Below, one piece after another: positions 1 to 9,845 of a stretch of DNA of 12,258 nt (position 1 is the first letter of the stretch; every line of letters begins with the position of its first letter). Made by a program: the position numbers and the translations under genes. The notes under the pieces are model-generated. The model was not told where the DNA came from, did no database searches, and saw only the letters and a list, made by a program, of their open reading frames with translations. Origin of the DNA: Parachlorella kessleri (lineage: Eukaryota; Chlorophyta; Trebouxiophyceae; Chlorellales; Chlorellaceae); NCBI GenBank assembly GCA_001598975.1, contig BBXU01000090.1:1-12258 (forward strand), in the 5' to 3' direction.

Positions 1-8
1 GTGGAACC

Positions 9-26
9 CCCCCCCCCCCCCCCCCC
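9..26. repeat. poly-C tract
   Basis: A run of 18 C at the window edge, inside what I take to be the fifth intron of the minus-strand SET-domain gene. It would read as poly-Gly if the reading frame of exon 5 really continued. Runs of this kind are also common at assembly edges. Confidence 0.85.
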
Positions 27-168
27 GAAACCGGCGTGGGGGTCCAGGCACCTGGCCACAGAAGGTGTGCAAATGACGCAAGGCCGGTAGCAGGGTAGCC
101 ACCCAGGCCACCCCACAGCAGTCAGCAGTCGCCAGTAACACGCTGTGCATGCTGTCCTAGAGTCCCAC

Positions 169-2394
169 CTCCGCCTGGCATATAGGCAGTACTCCCCAGA
201 CGCCTTATCCAGGCAGCCGTCCCCACAAAGCCCCTCCTCCTGCTCCTGCTCCGGCGACTGTTGCTGCTGCTGCCGCACACCCTGCTGCCTCTCCTGCAGG
301 TCCTGTTCTTGCCGCAGCGCACTCGGCGCCACCTCACCCTGCTGCTGCGTCTCCCCCTGCTGCTCCTGCTGCGGCTGGCAAGAGCCAGGGGCGCAAGCGG
401 GAGCCTCCAGCGGCACCCAGGGCTGGGGCGTGTCGTCCGCTTGCAAGCAAGAGCCAGAAGCACCTGGAGCAGCGCCCCGGCCAGGCCCTACCCTGCTGTC
501 ACTGCACCTGCACCCGTCTGACAGCGAGCTGGCACCACCAGGGCAGGAGGGTGCCTCGCAGCCACCACGCCCAGCTGCACCGCCGCCGCTGCCCTCAGCA
601 GCCGCGGCGGCGCGTAACATGTGCTGGTGTGGTGTGATGATGCCGTCGTCCGCAAGCTGGCTGCCGCTGCCTGGCTCAACAACCCCAGCTGGAGCCAAGG
701 CAGCGCCACCCAGACCTAGCTCGGCTGGCCTGCAGCGCAGGGGTGCCTGGGGCACACCATGTGCTGGGAGGGGCTGGCTGTAGCTGGCCTGACCACCGCT
801 GTGCTGCAAGGGCCTGGAGCCCCCTTGCTGACACAGCTGCTGTCCCTGCTGCTGCTGCTGCTGCTGTCGTGACTGTGCTTGGCTGGAAGACGCAGGTGCT
901 GATGGGCGCAATGAGGGAGTGTAGGGCGGCGGCGGTGGTGCATAGTTGTGAAGGTCGCCAAAAGGCGTCAGCGCCCCGGCTGGGTCGAATGGCACAAACA
1001 TGGTGCGAGAGGAGAGGGTGGAGGCAGCCCAGAGCCACGCCTGCACGCACAGAGGCAGGCTGACGGGTGACAACGCCGCTGCTTCTCTTGCCTGTCACAC
1101 CCAAGCTTCAGGGAGGACAGGCGGCCACGTGTCCACCTGGGTAGGACAGCTGGCATGGGTGGGTACTGACACAGGGCAAAGCCTCACTACCTCTACTTGG
1201 GTGGACACCTCACAGAACGCTCTCAGGCACAGCTAGGAAAGGCAGTTGTGCGCTCCCAGCAGTGAATGCTCGCAGCTGTCAGTGCAGCTGCACACTTGTG
1301 GGGTGCTAACCAACCCCCCCGGGCTACCCCGAGGAGATAGTGAGATTACCTGTTTGGAGAGCCACTTGGACGGCAGGTGCAGGACCCTGAGGGAGGGGAG
1401 GGCCCCCCGCCACTGCTCCAGGGCTCGCTCAACAGCCTGCTCCACCGCCGCTTGGGCATAAGGCACCTACACGAGTAGGCAGGAAGGGAGGGTAAGGGCA
1501 GACACGAGATGCAGGTAAGCCCGACCAAAAGGAGGCAAGGGGCGATTACGCCCGCGCTCGTGCGTCTGCCATGCCGTGGCTTTGCTCAGCAGCATAGCAT
1601 GCAAAGCGTGCAAAGCGCAGCCTCGGGGCACGACCCACCTGCAGGGCCTCAATGTCAGCTGGGCGGAAGCACATGCCAGCTGTGTATGCGCGGGGCAGGG
1701 AGCGCAGGTACGGCCACCAGAAAGAGCTGGGCCCCTTGGACACCTCATGCAGGAGGTGCACCGCCAGCACCTGTGCAGGGACCAGAAAGTAGTCACTGGG
1801 ACTCCCTTGTTGACCAATAGCTTTCCAGTCTGTGGTCTACCACAGAAACCTGCTGTGCATATGCCGCGGATGCACTTGGCAGCCCCGCGCGGCAGTCCTA
1901 CAGTCTGTGCACTTCCAGCAGCATCCAGGCCACAAGAAGGCGCCCTGGCTTGGGTCCTGGCCGAGACTCCCACATAAGCTGGACGTGTTCACCTGGAAGG
2001 AACTGAGCTTGCAACCAGGCCCCTCTAGCACAGCCCTAAGCTGCGGGTCCCGCCAGGCTGACTGGACGGTGAGCAGCAAGCGCTCCGGCACACGGAGGAT
2101 GCATGTGTCTGCACAGCAACACACACTGCTTTGGCCCGCTACCCGCACCACCTCTTCCAAGCTGGGTATGGCTATGGGCTAAGGCAGCGCGCCGTGGCCC
2201 CTGCTGAGCCAAGCGGCGACAGCTCGCCGACCAGGCTTGGGATTGATGAGATGCTGGCAGCGGGTGCACTCACCAGGCTCGAGGTGCTGCGCGGCCAGCA
2301 CCCCCCTCCACCCCTCCGCAACGAAGCCAGACTCGATGCCGTGAAAGGAGACTCCGCTGGCAAGGCACCACTGCACCAGCTCCTCGCCAGCCAT
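169..2394 (-). CDS. SET-domain lysine methyltransferase-like protein (SETD3/SETD4/SDG40-like), 3' end outside window
   Basis: Five exons read on the minus strand: 2394-2274, 2108-1993, 1770-1639, 1466-1350 and 1040-169, all with GT-AG borders and matching phases (1, 0, 0, 0). The visible product is 452 residues. Motifs in order: an N-terminal EELVQWCLASGVSFHGIES block, LRVPERLLLTVQSAWRDP (about 45-62), LLHEVSKGPSSFWWPYLRSL (about 85-104), the helix ADIEALQ, then WLWAASTLSSRT and LTPFGDLHNYAPP in exon 5, which match the SET core (W-A-x-S-R and the DxxNYxxP form of NHxxP), and finally DKASGEYCLYARRR. This order is characteristic of the plant SDG40/SETD3-like class, which methylates lysines or histidines of non-histone or histone substrates; the substrate here cannot be told. 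About 230 low-complexity residues (Gln-, Gly-, Ser-, Pro-rich) separate the NYxxP and YCLYARRR motifs. The ATG at 2394 follows an in-frame TGA in the leader. The last donor (GGAG|GTGGGA, 169/168) is inferred: the frame actually stays open to position 1. The Tyr motif, C-terminal helices and stop must lie past the edge. Confidence 0.82.
846..866. repeat. (CTG)7 trinucleotide repeat coding poly-Gln
   Basis: Seven perfect CTG units on the plus strand, read as CAG (Gln) in exon 5 of the minus-strand SET-domain gene. Shorter interrupted CAG clusters lie in the same exon around 200-390. They fall in the low-complexity insert, not in conserved SET motifs, so length changes would be tolerated. Confidence 0.9.
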
Positions 2395-2718
2395 AGATGT
2401 GAGGAAGTGCGAGGCTTCAGACAGGGATTCGGCTCAAGGCTTCACCCTGCGCATGCGTCATGAGGGCCTGTCGCTTAGTTCTGTACGGTGAAAGCGACTT
2501 AGCTGAGTGCTCTGCTTCCATTTCCAGCGGTTCCAAGGCTTACACAACGAAGTGCTGGTGCGGAGTATCTAAGTATAGTTCTTCGGAGTATCCAGTTGAA
2601 CCAGTCCACAACAGCTGCAACAAAAGGTGCGCACTGGTTGATCGATCACACCTTCTTGTACCCTTTCTGACATAACCAGGGCAATTTGCACAACCCTGCT
2701 TGCATGAAGCTTTAGCCA

Positions 2719-2748
2719 GGGAGTCTTCCCCACTGCTGGGAGACTCCC
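2719..2748. promoter_or_regulatory. inverted repeat / potential hairpin 1 upstream of transporter ATG
   Basis: GGGAGTCT at 2719-2726 is a perfect reverse complement of AGACTCCC at 2741-2748. One G-U pair and two C-G pairs can extend the stem inward to about 11 bp, leaving a loop of roughly 8 bases. It lies about 60 bases before the ATG at 2810, so it is either in the 5' leader or the core promoter. Confidence 0.6.
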
Positions 2749-2782
2749 CCAACCCTGCAGCATAGTAGCAGACAGGGTTGGG
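2748..2782. promoter_or_regulatory. inverted repeat / potential hairpin 2 upstream of transporter ATG
   Basis: CCCAACCCTG at 2748-2757 is a perfect 10-base reverse complement of CAGGGTTGGG at 2773-2782, with a 15-base spacer. It begins on the last base of hairpin 1. A further CAACCCTG copy at 2691-2698 could pair with the same right arm. It ends 27 bases before the transporter ATG. Confidence 0.6.
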
Positions 2783-2809
2783 ACAAACAGGACCGAGAAC
2801 GCACCCACC

Positions 2810-5315
2810 ATGTTGGAGTCCGCCGGCCCATCGCACCTGGCCACCCTCTTGACGATTATCGCCGCCTACATAGCCTTGAACAGCAGCCTAAACCTCACCA
2901 ACAGGTGAGGCTGCCTACCTTCGCTAACCCACTGCAGTGCGCTGCTCTAGCTGCGCCCATATAAGGGGGCTTAAAGCCCTTCACACTACTAAGCCATCCC
3001 TGGCATGCCTTGTGGACAGGTGGGCGTTGGGTGTGTACGGCTTCCGCTTTCCCTTTGTGCTGACCTCGGCACATATGTGCTTCTGCTTCCTGGCACTGCT
3101 TCCCTACCACCTGGCGCATGACTGGGAGGTGCATAAGGCAAAGCTGCGGCAGCAGTGGAGGGGCCTCGCAGCCATTGGTGCCTTCCTTGCTTGCGGCATC
3201 TCTCTTAACAATATCAGCCTGGTCTTCATGACACTGAGCCTCAACCAAGTGATCAGGTGGGTTCATTTCTCTACCCCACTGCCGGTGTTGGCTATCACCG
3301 CACCCCCTGCCACAGCTGCTCTATTTCTTCAGGCTTGTGATAAGACGCACACTTTTTACTTCTTCCCGCAAGGCAGAACGACTTAGCTCTTGGGTTTAGG
3401 TAAGGACAGTAAGCACACTCCCAGCCCCTGCTCTGCGCAGGTCTTCCATCCCAGTGGTGGCGTGCGTACTTTCAGTCCTGGTCCAGGGCAAGCGGCCCAC
3501 CCGGCTTGAGGCAGGCTCCCTTGTTGTGTTGTCGTTGGGCGTGATGATCGCCTTGTGGGGGGGCACGGTGGCGGGGCAGCCCATCGGGGTTGTGTTTTGC
3601 ATGCTGGGTACGCTGAGCAGCGGCGCCATGGTCACCTTTTCAAGTGAGTCATCCAAGCAGTGCAGTGCCTCCACTTCTGTTGTACACCTTGCCTGCCTCT
3701 GAAATCTGTCTTGCCACTGGATATATGTGCGCTTCTTATGGTTATCAGCACCCTTCATATTAGCATGGGTGGCAGGTAGTGCGAACAGGGAGTAAAGCTG
3801 GGCAGGACTGGACTGGACTGGTTTGGACCCATAATATGCCAGCCCTGGCGTGTCATAGCGTGCTTGCACTCTGCGCTGGTGCTACTTACAGTCTCTGAGC
3901 AGCTCAGTCTCTGAGCAACAGCCCACCATTTGCAAACCTGCAGACTGGCTAGCCTCCCTGAGTATCCGCCGCTGCTATCACTGGATGCGTTGCATCAGAG
4001 TGTATCCCAAACACTTTGATTTTCCTGGAGATGCCATGCCCTGTATCTGTGTGCAGGCAAACTTTTATCAGAGAAGCTCAACGTGCTGTCGCTGGCGTTC
4101 TACACAGCGCCAGTCTCCCTGCTCTGCCTGCTTCCGTTTGTCGTTGTTTATGAGGTGAGGTCAGCCAGCTTGGGTTCCGAGGGAAGTGCTACAGATTCAC
4201 AGTATCTGCATGGACAGTACAAGGCTTCTCATACCCAGGACCATGGAAACCCATGCTGCTGGCGTGCCCCCCCTGTGGCCCTCATGTTCTCAGGGGCGCT
4301 CGTGCCAATAATTTGGTGCTCTGCCCCAAGACCTTGAATGTCAACATGTAGGCTGGGCTTGAATTATTTCCTCTCGCCTAAACACCTCTGCTTCCTTGCG
4401 TGCAGCTGCAACACTTCTCCGTGTATGCTGCTGCCCACGGCTCCTCCGTCACACTCATCATCCTTGTGTCCTCGGTCAATGCACTGGCCTACAACATCAT
4501 GCACTACCTGATGATCCAAAAGACCTCGGCAGTGGCCACCACCGTAGTGGGCGAGGTCAAAATCGTGGGGCTGATGATCCTATCGGCGCTGCTACTAGGT
4601 GGGGTTGTCTGCCGGCTCCAACCATAGCAGCCTTGCAAGACATACCTACCACTAAGGCGCTAGTTAAGATCTGCTCGGCTAGTGCAGTTCTCACTGAGCT
4701 GTCTCAAGCTCAACTATAGTGTGTAACCTGGTCTGAGCAGGAGCGTGTGTATGCAGCAGCAAGTTGCACGTGCTTAGCACCCGGCACCTGCATTGCGGTT
4801 GAGGAGGGGGAGGGGGTTCTCATCTTCCCATTCCCAGCTAATATAGTGGGTGTGTTCTGCTCCTCAGCCGTGTGTGCCAGGAGGTGCAGCTTGAAGCAGC
4901 AATGCCTGGTGGTCTGGTTTTTTTTTCACGCTCCTGACTTCCGGACGTCCCAACGCCCGCAGGCGAGGGCCGCCAGTTCACCGGCAAGATGACGGTGGGC
5001 TGCTCGCTGGCACTGGTGGGCTTCTGCTTCTACAGCCACACCAAGGTGATAGCCTTCCGCAGGCAGCAGCAGTTGCAGCAGCAGCAGCAGCAGCAGCAGA
5101 TGTACGCATCTGATGTGGAAGCGGCCTGGAGGAAGCTGCCAGCCAAGTCGGCCCCCGTGGCAGAGGTGCCCCCCAGCAGCACAGCCAAGCAGGACGCCAA
5201 GCAGGCCTGGCACAAAGCGCTTGTTGGCGGTGGGGGTGACATCAAGGCGTTGGTGCCGCTCCTGGGGGAGGGGCAGACTGGCTACTGGGCCGGGACCATT
5301 CAGGCCAGCCGCTGA
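2810..5315 (+). CDS. TPT/nucleotide-sugar transporter family membrane protein (DMT clan)
   Basis: Six exons: 2810-2904, 3020-3256, 3441-3643, 4057-4154, 4406-4598, 4963-5315; phases fit throughout (2, 2, 1, 0, 1) and give 392 residues ending at TGA. Family marks in order: start of TM1 with LNLTNRWALGVYGFRFP (about 27-43) followed by LTSAHM; LNNISLVFMTLSLNQVIR then SSIPVV (about 94-117), the LNxxSLxxxSxxxxQxxR signature of triose-phosphate/nucleotide-sugar translocators; SEKLNVLSLAFYTAPVSLL in exon 4; and TSAVATTVVGEVKIVG (about 251-266, Lys263). About ten hydrophobic segments follow the DMT pattern. Such proteins exchange sugar phosphates or nucleotide sugars across plastid, ER or Golgi membranes. 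No transit peptide is obvious, so a Golgi/ER site is somewhat more likely, but the substrate is not predictable. After the last membrane segment and YSHTK (about 299-303) comes a tail of roughly 90 residues with Q3-L-Q8 and Ala/Lys-rich sequence, longer than usual for the family. The ATG lies in a good context (CCACCATGT). Confidence 0.88.
3804..3821. repeat. GGACT pentamer tandem repeat in intron 3
   Basis: Three to four copies of a GGACT/GACTG pentamer in the 413-base third intron of the transporter gene. A simple-sequence tract with no evident role. Confidence 0.6.
3889..3917. repeat. 13-base direct repeat in intron 3
   Basis: CAGTCTCTGAGCA occurs at 3889-3901 and again at 3905-3917 with three bases between, inside the third intron of the transporter gene. 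It looks like a small tandem duplication. Confidence 0.75.
5064..5099. repeat. CAG trinucleotide repeat coding poly-Gln tail
   Basis: CAG x3, TTG, then CAG x8 in the last exon of the transporter gene, coding Q3-L-Q8 right after the final membrane segment. Being in a soluble tail, the tract can vary in length without touching the transport core. Confidence 0.92.
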
Positions 5316-6373
5316 GTGGCAGCGCGCCAGTCCCGATGCTGTCTGCAACCCACCAGCATCCCCAGAAAGGCCATATTTAGGGACCATCCCCCTGTCCCAA
5401 CATACATACTTACCAGACGCGCCACCGTCACAGGGTGAGCCTTGTGGGGGTCACATCTCCCCTGTCGGCTGCTCACGGCTCCAGCGGCCTGGCCAACCCA
5501 CACCCCGAAACCAAGGGAGGCGGTGTCACCGCGGGTGTTGACAGTCATGGTTCGGTTCACTACAGTGGTTAACGCATCTTTTGTTGTGCTGTGACTTGCA
5601 TGTTTGTACTTACTGTAGCGCCTGAGCAGGTTGCAAGTGAGGCGCCCTGACCAACCTGCGGATGTTGTATGTGTATCCACGTTGGGCAAGTATGTATGTT
5701 ATACTTGGTTAGTATATTTGACTTTTCCGGATGGCTTTCGTTCGGTATTACAGGGCTGAAAATCTTAGCTGAGGAGGCTTGTCTCCTCCAGTTGTCGGCT
5801 GCTGCCTGTTGAGAGTGCACCCAGTGAGGTCGAGACTGCCGCAGTGATTTAGTCGCGCCCAATGACTAAAAATAGCGTAACACAAGGCAGGATTGAATTC
5901 CAGGAGGCAACACCCTGGTAGCTCATTCAAGTTAGGATAACCACTTGCGGTACTGATTGACGGGTCATGCTATGATCCGGTGGGAACAGGCCTCAATGAC
6001 TGACATTGGAGAAGTAAAGGCGCCATAAGAAAGAACACATAGACGGTGCACGTCATTTTGATCGGAGAGTGATACACTTCTTGTGCCTGCCAGAGGTAGC
6101 GACACCTTGGAAACCCCCGCAAGCCAGCATGATGATTAGGCAGTTGTTACCTTCTTGCGCGTGTCGAGGTTGGTGGTAGGGGGGAGGCTGCACGACCTTG
6201 ACACAAGGTAACACCTCCAGGGCGTCCATTTGTACAAGCCTTGGGTCTTGTAGTTGAACTTGGTGAGGCATGCCTGGGGTCCCACACACCTAAGAACGTG
6301 CATGCTAATGCTTGAGTATACGGTGTAGGACGGTGTGTTGCAACTCAGCTGGCTTCAACCTGAGCATGGGGCC
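5316..6373. other. intergenic region, transporter 3' flank and 5' flank of first O-fucosyltransferase-like gene
   Basis: About 1.06 kb with no reading frame that shows family motifs. I did not find the TGTAA poly(A) signal typical of green algae, so the transporter 3' end is unplaced. A small inverted repeat, GCGCCT (5618-5623) with AGGCGC (5640-5645), is the only folded element I noticed. A TATA-like GTATACG near 6316-6322 and an in-frame TAG at 6326-6328 precede the next gene. The base composition is lower in GC than the flanking exons. Confidence 0.5.
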
Positions 6374-9300
6374 ATGCAGTTCATCCAGCACCTTCACGAG
6401 GGTGTGCGTTGTTGGCTGGCTGCAGGGGTTGACTGCCGCTGGGCCCCCATGGGCTTGCGAAAGCCGAGCAACGGCAGGCTCACGCTCCTACATGCCACCT
6501 GCCTGGTGGTCTTGGCAGGCTTGCTCGCCAGCTATGGCAGGCAGGCTGGCTGCAGGGCTTCCCAGCTGAGCGCGACCCCCGACAGCGCCACGAGCAGCAG
6601 CAGCAGCAGCTGCAGCCCTGGGCAAGGCTGTGAGCCCAGCTACGAGCTTCTGAGGCCCTACATCCCCCACAGCTTTGACCCCCAGGCGTACCTGCTCTTC
6701 AATCCCGACCTAGGGCAGCTGTCAGGGGAGGCAGCCAGGGGCCACTACCTCAGGTTTGGCTTCCACGAAGGCCGCATCTTCCGCAGGATGCCCATGCTGC
6801 TCAGCTACCGGGTGGGCTCGGGCCTGTGCAACCAGCTGTACATCCACCTGACTGCGCTGGCGGTCGCGAGGCAGCTGGGGGCGGACCTCCTGGTGCCGCC
6901 CGCCCTCTGCCGGAAGACGTTTGCGGTCAGCAAGGGGTTCCTGAACGCCCCGGCTGAGTCGCTGCTGGATACCAAGGCGATGGCAGAGCAGTGGGCGCAG
7001 AGAGGCTTGAAGCTTACCACGGTGAGCAGAGGGCCTGCACTCCCCTCTAGGCGCCCGGGTGCCTGTGTGTGGGCTCAGCAGGGCTTACTGCAGTGCAGGG
7101 CCGGCCTTGAGTCGGGTCTGCTTTGTTGGTTGGCATGCCCGGGCTGGAGAAATGAGCGTGTGAACGTGGGGTCTGTATCCTACCCCGCTCAATATCACTC
7201 CATGCATCCCTTGACAGGGTAGCCAGTGGGGCATGCAATGGAGAGCACAGCAACAGCGTGGACGTTTTCTCAACTGCTCCCTCCACTCATCTATGGAGGG
7301 CACCTCCAAGCAGGTCTTGATGCTCTGTAATAAGTAAGTCTGAATGCGCTGTTGTGTTACTTACCTGCAGGGCCCGCACGCCGATGACATCCGACTGTAT
7401 GTTGTGGGGGTGAGCCTCCCGTACCTTGCGTGCTGCTGCTCTCGAGGGCACTTCCCCCAGCTCGCTGCGCCTCACCAGCTCTCACATACTACTGTGCACC
7501 ACAACGACTCACATGCAAAACAAGGAAAGCGGCTCCTGGGTGACCCTGCAAGCCTTCTTTTTCTGATTCTTACAAGATTGTGATTTTTACTCACCTGCAA
7601 GGGGCGCCTAGGTGACCCTGCAAGGCCTTTCTTTTCCCTGGTTTTTACTCTCCTGCAAGCTTTGGCAGTATCGCAGCCTAGCTCCCTAAGTGACCGGCAG
7701 CTGACACACACACTTGGGTCGTCCTTGCAGGGCCCCTTGAACGATGACGGCGTGGAGTACACTCCCCACACGCGCTGCCTGGTGGTCGACATACCCCGGC
7801 TCCCCCGGCTGCGTGGCCTTGCAGACGTACAGGCAGACATACTTGCCAAGATTCGCCAGGCGACGAAACCGACCCTGCGGGGAGACCCCAGCCGCCTGGA
7901 CGGGCTGTGTGTACACCTGAGCTGGGAAGTCCCCTACCTTGCCCTCGATGGGAAAAGGTGAGGGCCAGGTGGCAACGTGTATTTAGCTAGGCTCACAGCG
8001 TCTCACCAGCTGGCATGCGAGGTGCCTGACGGCGACACCATTGTAACCAGCTACGATGCGAGGGGGGCGGGGGTGTTATAAGGCTGTATGCAGCTCCGAG
8101 GTACCATTGCCCACCACCACTAAACCCAGTTGAGCTCCCAGGCATGCACCAGCCCGTGACATGGGGGAAAAGAAGTGACAGGTACTCGGTGCAGACGCTC
8201 ATTCGCTGGAAAGGTGGGGGGCGCGGCTCCGACCATGTCCAGATGGTCTACCAAGCACAGGGAGTTCCAAGCAGTTCTATCGTGTGCACGTCCATGGGGG
8301 CGGCCAACGCCTCAGCGTATTGCCACCTGGCCATGCTGCTGCGAGTGCTTCAAATGGGGCCACCAAAAAGCCAGGATGTACTGTGCCCACAAAGCACAAG
8401 ATCCAAGTACCACCTCTTCGTTGGGTGCCTGCTCTGCAGAAACCTGGAGGCGCTGGCTGAGGCTGCCCGGGGCCTCATTTTCCAGGCACATGTCGTGGCA
8501 GCCGCCAGGGCGGCGGTGGAGCAGCTGGGCCCGTTTGTGGGGCTGCACTTGCGGATAGAGAACGACTGGCCCGGCCAGTGGCAGGTGGGTCAGCCAACCT
8601 CAACCAGGGGCAACCTCTGCTGGCCAGACCGCTTGTATTGCTGGACACGGTGGAATTTGAAGGGGCTCCCGCATAGTCATCATCATGTGCAGGGTGGCAG
8701 CCTGCCGGGTCGCCATTCTGTGCCATGCTGGTGTGTGTGCAGACGCCCCTGCAAGGCTATGCCGAGCAGATGAAGGCGACCGGCTTCCAGCCCGATTCGA
8801 AGCTTTTCGTTGCGTCTGGCATATTTGAGTATCTCAACCGGACAGGTAAGCCTGCCGACTTTTCGCGGTGCCCTGCTGTGATGGGACGGCGTGGATGAAG
8901 TGGCGGGCGCTGTGTGCCACATCATAGCGTGTCGTGGGCTAAAGGGTGGCCTGCTCCTTGCAGAGATCGAGGAGTCCTTGGGGGCTTTGAAGTCTGCGGA
9001 AGTCTTTGCCAGCTACACACACAAGGAGCAGCTTGTGCCCGAGGCATTACTTACAGGTGCAACGCCGCGTCGAGCTGCTTTCCGCACGTGTAGCTGTAGA
9101 CGACGAACTTCCATTGAAGCTCTGGGGTGGTAGCATGTACCTGGGAGCTGCCCTGCATGCCACGTTTTTCAGAGGTTCCTTCCCCTGCCACCAATGAAGC
9201 CCTTAAACATGAGGTTGGGCATGCGGGGCACTGCCTGTCCCCCCCCCCCCCCCCTTCAGTGGACTGCTTCATCGCCGTGCATCACGGGTTTGCCCGCGCC

Positions 9301-9612
9301 GGGCGATGCTTAGCACTGACGGCATGAGGTTGGTGTTTCCGCTGTGCGCGTGCCTCAATTCGAAAGAGTTGCCGCGCTGGCGCTGTAGGCTTCAACTCGG
9401 AGCAGCGAGCGCTGGTGGACCTGCTGGTGCTGGCCGAGGCAGAAGCAGTGGTGGGGCACTGCATGAGCTCCTTCTCCTACTTTTTGTGGGAGCTGCGAGC
9501 GCTCAGGGGGCTGCCCAGGGCTACGATGGGCTTTGTGGGGCACCCAGACTGCTACAATGCCAGCGCCAGCCATTACCCCGTCTTTCATGGCGGCTGGCGT
9601 TTCGCACCCTGA
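6374..9612 (+). CDS. O-fucosyltransferase-like type II membrane glycosyltransferase, paralog A
   Basis: Model: 6374-7021, 7371-7409 (39-base exon, uncertain), 7731-7957, 8440-8584, 8743-8845, 8964-9056, 9389-9612; phases 0, 0, 2, 0, 1, 1 fit and give 492 residues. The first in-frame ATG after a TAG at 6326 is 6374; the ATG at 6449 (CCCATGGG) would place the membrane anchor closer to the N terminus and is a good alternative (467 residues). Order: signal anchor LTLLHATCLVVLAGLLASYG (about 36-55); short Ser-rich stem; module FDPQAYLLFNPDL...HYLRFGFHEGR (about 101-134); GLCNQL (150-155), resembling the donor-binding loop motif of O-fucosyltransferases; HLRIENDW (341-348), matching the HxRxExD motif II; KLFVASGIFEYL; and HCMSSFSYFLWELR (about 443-456), matching the SSFS motif of the C-terminal half. 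These marks support a GDP-sugar dependent glycosyltransferase in the Golgi lumen; donor and acceptor are unknown. The splice donor at 9057 (GTGCAA) is weaker than the others. Confidence 0.8.
7531..7659. repeat. imperfect tandem duplication in intron of paralog A
   Basis: Two diverged copies, about 7531-7602 and 7603-7659. Each has the core GGTGACCCTGCAAG (GGGTGACCCTGCAAG in the first), a T-rich stretch, TTTTTACTC and CCTGCAAG. The first copy is longer by about 14 bases. They lie between the candidate 39-base exon and the next exon. Confidence 0.75.
9239..9254. repeat. poly-C tract in last intron of paralog A
   Basis: Sixteen C followed by TTCAG, which together look like a polypyrimidine tract and splice acceptor. 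The sequence after it soon meets a stop in the phase required, so I do not use it as an exon. Confidence 0.85.
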
Positions 9613-9755
9613 GTAATCACTGAGGGAATGATAGTAATTTTGAAATGAGAAAATAGTCTCACTTGCGTCTTAGGTGAAGCTGTCGCCCATCGCTAGAGCA
9701 TCCCTAACTGCCTCTCTTTGGTCCTCCCTGTTGGTTTACTTAAACCTTCCTTGTC

Positions 9756-9845
9756 GGTCTTTGCATTTCCTTCCTTATAGGTCTTTTCGTTCCCTCATTA
9801 GTTTGTCGGTCTCTTGGTTCCAGCCGTATGGGTCTCTTCGTTTCC
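9756..9845. repeat. degenerate 15-base pyrimidine-rich repeats
   Basis: Four related copies: GGTCTTTGCATTTCC (9756-9770), GGTCTTTTCGTTCC (9780-9793), GGTCTCTTGGTTCC (9808-9821) and GGTCTCTTCGTTTCC (9831-9845), spaced 23-28 bases apart. TTGTCGGTCT also recurs exactly at 9751-9760 and 9803-9812. The block is strongly biased to pyrimidines on the plus strand. Confidence 0.65.

Larger units (their letters stand above)
2395..2809. promoter_or_regulatory. divergent intergenic region between SET-domain gene and transporter gene
   Basis: The 415 bases between the two divergent start codons must hold both 5' leaders and both promoters. Visible items: an 8-base palindrome CGCATGCG (2450-2457) about 55 bases upstream of the SET-gene ATG; a 9-base direct repeat CGGAGTATC at 2561-2569 and 2584-2592; a weak TATA-like AAGTATAG between them; and two inverted repeats near the transporter ATG (separate entries). 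None of these is a proven element. Reading frames here are short and unlike any protein I recognise. Confidence 0.55.

Noticed and set aside
1..168. Continuation of SET-gene exon 5 to the window edge (frame open to position 1)
   Set aside because: The reading after YCLYARRR loses SET-like sequence and runs into a poly-Gly tract, while a GGAG|GTGGGA donor sits exactly after the conserved motif; kept only as an alternative.
145..783. Long plus-strand open frame rich in Cys, Ser and Pro
   Set aside because: It is the antisense shadow of the CAG-rich exon 5 of the minus-strand SET-domain gene, which has flanking exons and conserved motifs.
5618..5645. Short inverted repeat considered as part of a tRNA or terminator
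   Set aside because: Only six base pairs with a 16-base loop, no T-loop or anticodon arm pattern, and no run of T after it.
6335..6373. Upstream extension of paralog A from a GTG at 6335
   Set aside because: GTG is not a usual start in a eukaryotic nuclear gene; the first in-frame ATG is 6374, and 6449 is a further candidate.
9258..9330. Possible extra exon after the poly-C and TTCAG in paralog A
   Set aside because: It meets TGA in the required phase and has no donor that restores the phase of the final exon, while the join 9056 to 9389 gives a smooth O-fucosyltransferase-like C-terminal reading.
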